DNA of 5,886 bases, from positions 1 through 5,886 of the forward strand of contig JBIOTQ010000100.1 in NCBI GenBank assembly GCA_044866075.1. Direction: 5' to 3'. A program made the translations under genes and the position numbers. Below, piece after piece: positions 1 through 4,851 of the stretch. Positions within the stretch are counted from its first letter, which is position 1; every line of letters starts with the position of its first letter. The notes below the pieces were generated by a model. It saw only the letters and a program-made list of their open reading frames with translations, searched no databases and had not been told where the DNA came from. This DNA is from JBASRP01 sp044866075. Its GTDB lineage: Bacteria > Actinomycetota > AC-67.

Positions 1-77
1 GCGTCGCGCGCGCGTTCGTCCGGGCCCGGCGCCGACGCGAGGAGTGCGGCGACGATCTGGTCACGCGAGGATGTCAC
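1..77 (-). CDS. Start of a further cobalamin-operon gene (partial, 25 codons)
   Basis: Only the N-terminus lies in the window. A GTG at 77..75 is preceded by a strong AGGAGG (plus-strand cctcct at 84-89) at 6-nt spacing, and it opens a frame that runs without stop to the left edge. The peptide begins MTSSRDQIVAALLASAPG and continues PDERARDA. Its codons end mostly in G or C, as in the neighbouring genes. It overlaps the last 17 nt of cobU in another frame, so it is probably translationally coupled and the last visible member of the B12 operon. Position after cobU suggests a nucleotide-loop gene such as cobT, cobS or cobC, or a corrinoid biosynthesis gene. The short helical, Pro-Asp-containing N-terminus would not be out of place in CobT. 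That identification is inference from context, and the visible residues cannot settle it. Confidence 0.55.
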   Translation of the reverse strand, partial: MTSSRDQIVAALLASAPGPDERARD

Positions 78-606
78 GCAGCACCTCCTCGTCGTCCGTG
101 AGCGGAACCGCGCGCCCCGCCACCACCACGAACGCGCGGCGGGCGGCGCGCGCGAAGATCATGTTGATCGTGCCGAGCGTGTCCCGGTACGCGCGGGTCG
201 ACGGGTCCGCCGGGACGATGCCGCTGCCGACTTCGTTGGTGACGACGATCGTCGGCGCCGTCCGCGCGCTCGCGGCGAAAGCCGCGCCGAGCGCGCGATC
301 CTCGATGGTCGCCGCGTCGCAGCCGCGCATGAAGAGGTTCGAGATCCACAACGTCAAGCAGTCGACGATGACCAGGTCTCCGGCCGGCGCCGCCGTCAAC
401 GCGGACTCGATCTCCACCGGCTCCTCGACCGTCGTCCACGCCGCGTCCCGCGCGGCGCGATGGCGCGCGATGCGCTCGCGCATCTCGTCGTCGAGCTCCT
501 CGGCCGTCGCGACGAACGTCACGCCGCCGGACCATGCAGCACCGAGCCGCGAGGCGAGCGCCGACTTCCCGCTTCGCGCCCCGCCAGTCAGCAGCGTGAG
601 CCCCAT
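61..606 (-). CDS. cobU: Adenosylcobinamide kinase / adenosylcobinamide-phosphate guanylyltransferase
   Basis: This cytosolic bifunctional enzyme of cobalamin salvage and late synthesis (CobU, called CobP in the aerobic pathway) phosphorylates adenosylcobinamide, then transfers GMP from GTP to give AdoCbi-GDP. The 181-residue product matches the family length. The P-loop GGARSGKS is at residues 8-15, right at the N-terminus as is usual. Residues 38-50 (ELDDEMRERIARH, then R50) form the family segment carrying the guanylylated histidine, here probably H49. Further family blocks are VIVDCLTLWISNL (79-91), TNEVGSGIVP (123-132) and RDTLGTIN (141-148). The ATG start (606..604) overlaps the stop of the upstream adenosyltransferase gene by one base (TGATG), so coupled translation is likely. 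The next gene starts inside its 3' end. Nothing appears missing or broken. The family call is firm. Whether the cell uses it for de novo synthesis or only for salvage cannot be told here. Confidence 0.96.
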   Translation of the reverse strand: MGLTLLTGGARSGKSALASRLGAAWSGGVTFVATAEELDDEMRERIARHRAARDAAWTTVEEPVEIESALTAAPAGDLVIVDCLTLWISNLFMRGCDAATIEDRALGAAFAASARTAPTIVVTNEVGSGIVPADPSTRAYRDTLGTINMIFARAARRAFVVVAGRAVPLTDDEEVLRDILA

Positions 607-1175
607 CAGAAATCGACACCCTTGATCGCTTTCACGCCCGCGTCGAACGCGTGCTTCCGCTTGACCATCTCGGTCGCGGTGTCGGCCAGATCCAGCAGAC
701 CCTGCGACGCATCACGGCCGGTGACGATCACGTTCACGTGCGCCGGGCGCCCACGGATCGTCTCGACGACGTCGGCCTCGTCGACCCACCCCCACGTGAC
801 CGGGTACGTCGCTTCATCGAGCACCACGAGCCGGTACTCGCCGCCTGCGATCGCATCCTTCGCCGCCGCCCACGCGGCCCGCGCGCGCGCTTCCGTCTCG
901 TCCATGTCCTTTGAGTCCCACGTGAAGCCGTCCCCGAGGGACAACCAGTCGATCCCGAGCCGCCGCGCCGCCTCTTCTTCGCCGGTCTTCCACTTGCCCG
1001 ACTTCAGGAACTGGATGACCGACACGCGCCACCCCGCGCCGGCAGCGCGCAGCGCTGTTCCGAGCGCCGCCGTCGTCTTGCCTTTTCCGTCGCCGGTGTT
1101 GACGAGAACCAGCGACGTCCGCCTTTCCGTCGCTCGCGGCGGCCGCTCCCGCCGCGGGTTCGCGCGCTCGCTCAC
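606..1175 (-). CDS. cobO: Cob(I)yrinic acid a,c-diamide adenosyltransferase (corrinoid adenosyltransferase)
   Basis: CobA/CobO/BtuR-type ATP:corrinoid adenosyltransferase, a cytosolic enzyme that moves the 5'-deoxyadenosyl group of ATP to Co(I) of corrinoids, giving the coenzyme form. The product is 189 residues, close to the usual 180-200. The P-loop NTGDGKGKT is at 26-34. GFTWD at 83-87 matches the loop containing the aromatic residues that sit over the corrin in E. coli BtuR. A Walker B-like VVLDEATYP is at 117-125, VTGRDAS at 151-157, and the hallmark C-terminus HAFDAGVKAIKG at 175-186. The basic, poorly conserved first 20 residues are a normal variable extension. The GTG start (1175..1173) shares GTGA with the stop of the ABC ATPase gene, a 4-nt overlap. 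Sitting directly after the transporter genes, it would adenosylate imported corrinoid before CobU acts. This is the P-loop BtuR family, not the PduO or EutT type. Confidence 0.96.
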   Translation of the reverse strand: MSERANPRRERPPRATERRTSLVLVNTGDGKGKTTAALGTALRAAGAGWRVSVIQFLKSGKWKTGEEEAARRLGIDWLSLGDGFTWDSKDMDETEARARAAWAAAKDAIAGGEYRLVVLDEATYPVTWGWVDEADVVETIRGRPAHVNVIVTGRDASQGLLDLADTATEMVKRKHAFDAGVKAIKGVDF

Positions 1176-1966
1176 ATCGAGCTCCTCGCACCACGGCGCG
1201 CGCGGACGGGCGAGACGACCATCCCGTCCTCGTCGTGCGTGATCCGCACCTCGGCGCCGTACGCAGAGCGGATCACGTCCTCGCGGATGACGATGTCCGG
1301 CGGCCCGCTCTCGATGACGCGTCCGCCGTGAACGAGCACCACCGAGTCCGCGTACTGCGCGGCCAGCGTCAAGTCGTGCATCGCGCTGACGACGGTGGTG
1401 CCGTCTTCGTCACGCAGCTGCGAGACGAGCTCGAGCACCTGCTGCTGGCTGCCGACGTCGAGCGCCGCCGTGCCCTCGTCGAGAAGCAGGACGGGCGTGG
1501 CTTGGGCGAGCGCCCGCGCGAGGACGACCCGCTGTTGCTCGCCCCCGGACAGGGTGCCGAGGGCGCGGTCGGCGAACGAACCGATGTCGAGCCGTTCCAG
1601 TGCGCGCGCGGCGGCGGCCATGTCGGTGCGCGTCTCGCTGTCGAAATACCGGATATACGGGCTACGACCGAGCAAGACGTAGTCGGCGACGTTCATCGCG
1701 TCCGGAAGCGCCGGCCGCTGCGCGACGATCGCGACCAGGCGCGCGCGTTCCCGCGGACGCAGCGTCGCCGCGTCGGCCTCACCCAACAACACGTCACCGC
1801 GCGCCGGGATGAGGCCGGCGATTGCCCGCAGCAGCGTCGTCTTGCCGGCGCCGTTGGGCCCGATCAGTCCGAGCCAGCCGCCGGACGGCACACGCAGCGA
1901 GACGTCGGTCAGGATCGAACGGCCGCCGAGCTCGACGGAGAGCGATCGGACGTCGACCGCGGTCAC
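1172..1966 (-). CDS. btuD: Cobalamin/iron-type ABC transporter ATP-binding protein (BtuD/FecE family)
   Basis: ATPase subunit that powers corrinoid import with the permease and lipoprotein encoded just upstream. The 264-residue product has all nucleotide-binding motifs in order: Walker A GPNGAGKTT (36-44), Q-loop Q83, signature LSGGEQQR (139-146), Walker B and D-loop VLLLDEGTAALD (159-170) and switch histidine H197. The residue after the catalytic Glu is Gly, where most importers have Pro (DEPT), a conservative oddity. LGRSPYIRYF (99-108) is typical of the FecE/BtuD/FhuC subfamily. The frame is open far upstream, but the real start is the GTG at 1966..1964. It overlaps the permease stop in GTGA, has AGGA upstream, and begins VTAVDVRSLSVELGG as ABC ATPases do. 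Family sequence does not separate B12 from siderophore importers. The B12 assignment rests on the riboswitch and on cobO and cobU in the same operon. Confidence 0.93.
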   Translation of the reverse strand: MTAVDVRSLSVELGGRSILTDVSLRVPSGGWLGLIGPNGAGKTTLLRAIAGLIPARGDVLLGEADAATLRPRERARLVAIVAQRPALPDAMNVADYVLLGRSPYIRYFDSETRTDMAAAARALERLDIGSFADRALGTLSGGEQQRVVLARALAQATPVLLLDEGTAALDVGSQQQVLELVSQLRDEDGTTVVSAMHDLTLAAQYADSVVLVHGGRVIESGPPDIVIREDVIRSAYGAEVRITHDEDGMVVSPVRARRGARSSM

Positions 1967-3033
1967 AGCATCTTCCTGCTCGTGCGGAGTACGAGGGCGA
2001 AAAACGGCGCCCCGAAGAACGCCGTGATCACGCCGATCGGAAGTTCGGCCGGCGAGATCAAGGTCCGCCCGAGCAGATCGGCGAGGATCAGGAACGCGCC
2101 GCCGAAGCAGATCGAGAGCGGCAGGATCACGCGATAACTCGTGCCGGCCACGAGCCGGACGACGTGCGGCACGATCAGCCCGACGAACCCGATCAAGCCG
2201 CTGACAGCCACGACCGCCGCGGTCGACAGCGACGCGGCGATGACGACGATCAGTCGCACGCGGCGCGCGGGGACGCCGACAGCCTCGGCTTCGTCGTCGC
2301 CGAGGGCCAGTACGTCGAGCAATCGCCGGTGCGCGATGATCGCCGCCGCCCCTACCGCCACGTACGGCAGAACCAACACGACGTCGCTCCACCCGACCGT
2401 GGACAGGCGCCCGAGGATCCAGCCGTACACCTCGCGGATCGTGTCCGACCGGCGCTGCAGCACGAAGGTCTGCAGCGCCGTGAAGAACGACATCACCGCG
2501 ATCCCGGCGAGGACGAGTGTCGTCGCTGTGCGCCCAGGCCCGCCCGCGCGCCCGACCGCGTACGCCAGGGCGACGGCGACCAGCGCGCCGGCGAACGCGG
2601 CGATCGGCATGATGTCCGAACCGATCCCGGCCGGCGTGTACGCGATCACCACCGTCGCGCCGAGGCCGGCCCCGGCCGCCGCCCCAAGCAGGTACGGATC
2701 GGCGAGCGGATTGCGGAACGCGCCCTGGTACGCCGCGCCCGACATCGCCAGCGTCCCGCCGACGATCCCGGCCAGTACGACCCGCGGCAGCCGCAGCTGC
2801 ACGAGGATCGCCTCGTGCTGCGCCGACAGCTGCGACGAGTCGGGGACAAACGGAAGCAGGCCGACGAGCTTCCGCAGGGACTGGACGGGGTCGATGCCGA
2901 CCGGCCCGACGAATACGCCGACGAATGCGGCGGCGATCAGCGCGGCGATGCCTGCCGACAACCAACCGATCCGCAGGCGCGCCGGACGAAGCGGAACCGC
3001 ACTCAGCCGCTCGCGCAGTTCCGCGACCGCCAT
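1963..3033 (-). CDS. btuC: Cobalamin-type ABC transporter permease (FecCD/BtuC family)
   Basis: Inner-membrane permease of a type II ABC importer, expected to work as a homodimer with the ATPase and binding lipoprotein. The 356-residue product has the family length. About ten hydrophobic segments are visible, including residues 23-42, 84-104, 116-132, 143-162, 171-190, 218-234, 259-282, 303-322 and 332-349. The FecCD signature RLPRVVLAGIVGG (81-93) followed by SGAAYQGAFRNPLADPYLLG (98-117) is clear. LALGDDEAEAVGV (242-254) matches the cytoplasmic coupling loop that contacts the ATPase. GLIGFVGLIVPHVVR (279-293) is another family block, and LPIGVITAFFGAPFF (331-345) ends it. The ATG at 3033..3031 overlaps the upstream lipoprotein stop in TGATG. 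The open frame upstream of it encodes no membrane-protein-like sequence, so this start is preferred. There is one permease gene only, consistent with a homodimer. Substrate is inferred from the operon. Confidence 0.94.
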   Translation of the reverse strand: MAVAELRERLSAVPLRPARLRIGWLSAGIAALIAAAFVGVFVGPVGIDPVQSLRKLVGLLPFVPDSSQLSAQHEAILVQLRLPRVVLAGIVGGTLAMSGAAYQGAFRNPLADPYLLGAAAGAGLGATVVIAYTPAGIGSDIMPIAAFAGALVAVALAYAVGRAGGPGRTATTLVLAGIAVMSFFTALQTFVLQRRSDTIREVYGWILGRLSTVGWSDVVLVLPYVAVGAAAIIAHRRLLDVLALGDDEAEAVGVPARRVRLIVVIAASLSTAAVVAVSGLIGFVGLIVPHVVRLVAGTSYRVILPLSICFGGAFLILADLLGRTLISPAELPIGVITAFFGAPFFALVLRTSRKML

Positions 3034-3953
3034 CAGGCCGCCCGCGTCAAGGACGTGAGCGCGTCCGACACCGTCCGAAGAAGATCCACGATCCGCGGGC
3101 CCCATCGCGACGCGACGTCGTCGTCCAGCGCGATTACCCGCCCTTCTTTGACGGCGGCGATCTTGTCCCAGCCGGGTCGCTTCGCGACCGTCTCCGCCGT
3201 GACCGAACAGCACTTCGTGTCGGCCAAGAAGATCAGGGACGGGTTGGACTGGATGATGAATTCGGGCGAGAGCTGCGGGTAGCCGCTGGCGCTCTTGTCC
3301 GCGGGGTCGGCGATGTTCTTGAGCCCGAGCAGGGCGTACACCTTCCCGATGAACGTCGACGATGTGACGGAGAAGTACGTGCCGTCGAGCTCGTGGTAGT
3401 AGGTGACGGCCGTCGACGACTTGGGAGCATCGGCGACGAGCGCGCGGATGTCCGTGCGCATGCGATCGACGAGGGCACTCGCCGCGCCGGTCCGGCCGGT
3501 GGCGACGCCGAGCGCCCTGATCTGTGCGTAGGCATCGTTCAGATCCTTTGCCGGCGCGTGCAGGATCGCCGCGATCTTCAGAGCTTTGAACGAGTCGCTG
3601 AGTTTCTTCGAGTCGTCGGCGAACACGATGAGGTCGGGCTTATAGGCCGTGATCGCCTCGACGTTTGGCTCGAACCCGGAGAGCTTCGTCTTCGGGGCTT
3701 CGGCCGGATAGTTCGACTGATCGTCCACCGCGACGACCTGCGACCCTGCGCCGATCGCGAACAAGATCTCCGTCGACGTGGGCGACAGAGACACGATGCG
3801 CTTCGGCCGCGCCGCGATCGTGACCGTGCCGTTCCCGGCGGTGATCGTCGCCGGGAAGGTTCCGGTCGCGGCCGCCGAGGGTGTGACGTCGCTGCTCTTA
3901 CCGCAGGCCGCGACGGCCAGCGCGAGCACGATGATGACTGCGGATCTCCTCAC
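3033..3953 (-). CDS. btuF: Corrinoid-binding lipoprotein of ABC importer (BtuF type)
   Basis: Substrate-binding component (Peripla_BP_2 / BtuF-FhuD fold) that captures corrinoid outside the membrane and delivers it to the permease. The 306-residue product starts with a lipoprotein signal: VRRSAVIIVLALAVAAC, with lipobox VAAC and modified cysteine C17. A Ser/Thr/Ala-rich linker follows, then the first lobe with RIVSLSPTSTEILFAIGAG (52-70). PDLIVFADD (106-114) and a long interlobe helix (about 135-172) come next. The second lobe ends with GWDKIAAVKEGRVIALDDD (261-279). The adjacent pair C248-C249 is unusual for an exported protein. The GTG start (3953..3951) was chosen because AAAGGAGG (3965..3958) lies 4 bases upstream and the signal peptide begins there. 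The frame is open much further upstream, through the riboswitch, and that part is not coding. This is the first gene after the cobalamin riboswitch, which supports a B12-type ligand over heme or siderophore. Confidence 0.94.
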   Translation of the reverse strand: MRRSAVIIVLALAVAACGKSSDVTPSAAATGTFPATITAGNGTVTIAARPKRIVSLSPTSTEILFAIGAGSQVVAVDDQSNYPAEAPKTKLSGFEPNVEAITAYKPDLIVFADDSKKLSDSFKALKIAAILHAPAKDLNDAYAQIRALGVATGRTGAASALVDRMRTDIRALVADAPKSSTAVTYYHELDGTYFSVTSSTFIGKVYALLGLKNIADPADKSASGYPQLSPEFIIQSNPSLIFLADTKCCSVTAETVAKRPGWDKIAAVKEGRVIALDDDVASRWGPRIVDLLRTVSDALTSLTRAA

Positions 3954-3956
3954 CGC

Positions 3957-3976
3957 TCCTCCTTTCCTCCGGAGGA
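3957..3976 (-). promoter_or_regulatory. Ribosome-binding-site sequestering hairpin of the btuF leader
   Basis: In the transcript, UCCUCC (3976..3971) can pair with GGAGGA (3962..3957), which is the Shine-Dalgarno sequence of btuF, across an 8-nt loop GGAGGAAA. The same UCCUCC also abuts a second GGAGGA, making the perfect 12-nt palindrome at 3965-3976. The anti-SD therefore has two possible partners. Such an arrangement fits translational control by the upstream cobalamin riboswitch. Pairing is visible in the sequence, but its use as the switching element is inferred. Confidence 0.6.
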
Positions 3977-4003
3977 TGCGATGAGGTCGCTCCAGGCGCC
4001 CTA

Positions 4004-4033
4004 CGGTCGCACAAACCGCCCTTCCTCCGAGGA
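4004..4033 (-). promoter_or_regulatory. Expression-platform stretch between aptamer and SD hairpin
   Basis: Two small elements lie downstream of the aptamer on the transcript. One is the near-palindrome UCCUCGGAGGA (4033..4023), which repeats the anti-SD/SD-like motif found again at 3976..3965. The other is a hairpin CGGU / ACCG (4018..4015 with 4007..4004) with loop UUGUGCG, a candidate for the P13-type loop that kisses the aptamer in cobalamin riboswitches. GCGAC copies at 4009..4005 and near 3990..3986 could also compete for the 3' arm of P1. No U-run follows any of these stems, so translational control is more likely than attenuation. The assignment of each stem is inference. Confidence 0.4.
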
Positions 4034-4045
4034 CAGACGTTCGTG

Positions 4046-4155
4046 GCGACGGAGCAGGCGTCCTGGCTCGTCCCCTCCCCGCGTCGTCGCGAGGCCGGGG
4101 CGTCACAGTTGCGGGACAGCGCCGGAATCTAACCGGACTTCGCTGCTTTCGTCGC
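4046..4155 (-). promoter_or_regulatory. Cobalamin riboswitch aptamer
   Basis: The minus strand carries the cobalamin riboswitch core in order. P1 is closed by GCGACGAAAGCAG (4155..4143) with CTGCTCCGTCGC (4057..4046): 6 bp, a small internal loop, then 5 bp. P4-like CCGG (4136..4133) and CCGG (4125..4122) flank TTAGATT. The conserved GCTGTCCCGCAACTGTGA (4120..4103) comes next. A GC-rich arm (about 4100-4072) leads to the B12 box AGCCAGGACGCCTGC (4068..4054). These match the family consensus (CGCAACTGT; AGCCAGGA..CCTGC). At about 110 nt with no separate arm between P1 and P4, it is more compact than the classical Cbl-I form and resembles the shorter variant classes. It precedes btuF by 92 nt and should bind adenosyl- or another cobalamin to repress the whole operon. 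The variant class and preferred ligand form cannot be fixed by eye. Confidence 0.92.
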
Positions 4156-4183
4156 ACCCGGGACCCATGCCCGAGCGGCGGGA

Positions 4184-4213
4184 AGTATAGCCCCACAGAA
4201 GGCGTTATCCGAA
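4184..4213 (-). promoter_or_regulatory. Probable sigma70-type promoter of the btu-cob operon
   Basis: The minus strand has a good -10 hexamer TATACT (4189..4184, 5 of 6 to consensus) and a weaker -35 TTCGGA (4213..4208) at 18-nt spacing. Transcription would start near 4177, about 20 nt before the 5' arm of riboswitch P1, which is where a riboswitch promoter should be. The -10 is convincing by position, and the -35 is poor. Confidence 0.5.
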
Positions 4214-4232
4214 ACGGCGTAGGATGGTGGCG

Positions 4233-4598
4233 ATGGACGAAACCCAGACAACCAACGGTCAAGCTTCGCCGAACGGCTCGACGGTCGACGGCGAGAAGAC
4301 GCCTACGCCCGGGGAGATCCTCGAGGCGATCAAGGTGGTGGTCGATCCCGAGATCGGGATCTCGATCGTCGACCTCGGCCTCGTCTACGACGTCGTCGTC
4401 GAGGACGGCGTCGCCAAGGTCACATACACGCTTACTTCGATGGGGTGCCCCGTCGGTCCGCTGATCGAACAGCAGATGCAGCAAGTTATCTCACTACTGC
4501 CGGGCCTCGAAGGCGCGGAATTCACGATGGTCTTCCGCCCGCCGTGGGGTCCCGAGATGATGAGCGACGAAGCGAAAGCGGCGCTCGGGTATCTCTAG
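4233..4598 (+). CDS. DUF59/MIP18 (SufT/PaaD-like) metal-sulfur cluster assembly protein
   Basis: A small cytosolic protein of the DUF59 (MIP18/FeS_assembly_P) family, members of which help assemble or transfer iron-sulfur clusters (SufT, PaaD, eukaryotic CIA2). The product is 121 residues. After a polar, low-complexity N-terminus (1-26), the domain shows DPEIG (38-42), SIVDLGLVYDV (44-54), TLTSMGCPVGP (67-77) with the conserved Cys72, LLPGLEGAEF (88-97), RPPWGPEMMSDEA (102-114) and a final LGYL. The start at 4233 is preferred because AGGA (4221-4224) lies 8 nt upstream. An in-frame ATG at 4224 and GTG at 4227 would add two or three residues with no usable ribosome site. It stands alone and is divergent from the B12 operon, not inside a visible suf cluster. 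The link to B12 metabolism, if any, is unknown. PaaD is less likely because no phenylacetate genes are present. Confidence 0.9.
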   Translation: MDETQTTNGQASPNGSTVDGEKTPTPGEILEAIKVVVDPEIGISIVDLGLVYDVVVEDGVAKVTYTLTSMGCPVGPLIEQQMQQVISLLPGLEGAEFTMVFRPPWGPEMMSDEAKAALGYL

Positions 4599-4705
4599 CC
4601 TCGTTCCGGTCGCCCTCCCGGCCGGAGTCGCTCACCAACGGCCTCGTCGCGACGACCGCGCTCGCAGACCGAAACGAACGCGGATCTGACGCGTATATGA
4701 GGCGA

Positions 4706-4788
4706 GGGTGCGTCGATCGAGGGCGGGCCGTCACTCAAGTAGGGGGTCGAGGGAGACTCGTGCTAGGCCGGACCCGATCGTCGCACCC
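4706..4788 (+). other. Long imperfect inverted repeat, possible structured leader RNA
   Basis: The arm GGGTGCGTCGATCG (4706-4719) is complementary to CGATCGTCGCACCC (4775-4788) at 13 of 14 positions, with one U-U mismatch. Inside it, GGCC (4726-4729) can pair with GGCC (4766-4769). CGAG (4748-4751) pairs with CTCG (4757-4760) around a GGAGA loop. The element lies 64-146 nt upstream of the secreted-protein start on the plus strand. A weak -10-like TATATG (4694-4699) would place a transcript start close to the first base of the stem, though no matching -35 is evident. I do not recognise a known riboswitch consensus in it. It could equally be a protein-binding dyad or a transcription signal. The rest of the gap 4599-4851 holds nothing clear. 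Confidence 0.4.
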
Positions 4789-4851
4789 AAGGCAGGAGCT
4801 CGGCCGTCGCGCGCCGAATCGCTGTGACCGGTCCCTTCGGGGAGGGGCGTG

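Noticed and set aside
460..1242. Plus-strand open frame opposite cobU and cobO
   Set aside because: Ser/Arg/Pro/Ala-rich shadow with no recognisable domain, against two genes with full catalytic motifs.
1967..2965. Upstream extension of the ATPase reading frame
   Set aside because: The extra residues are Arg-rich shadow of the permease gene. The ATPase domain begins exactly after the GTG at 1966.
1822..3282. Long plus-strand open frame opposite the permease and ATPase genes
   Set aside because: The translation is rich in Arg, Asp, Gln and His with no hydrophobic core or family motif. It is the antisense shadow of two clearly recognised genes in GC-rich DNA.
2925..4190. Long plus-strand open frame across the lipoprotein gene and riboswitch
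   Set aside because: Arg/Asp-rich shadow sequence. It runs through both a coding region on the other strand and a structured RNA, so it is not a gene.
3954..4484. Upstream extension of the btuF reading frame
   Set aside because: The frame stays open but covers the riboswitch, the promoter and part of the divergent gene. The signal peptide and the AAAGGAGG site fix the start at 3953.
4605..4626. TCCGG...CCGGA hairpin just after the DUF59 gene as a terminator
   Set aside because: The stem is only 5 bp with a 12-nt loop and no T-run follows. It is too weak to call.
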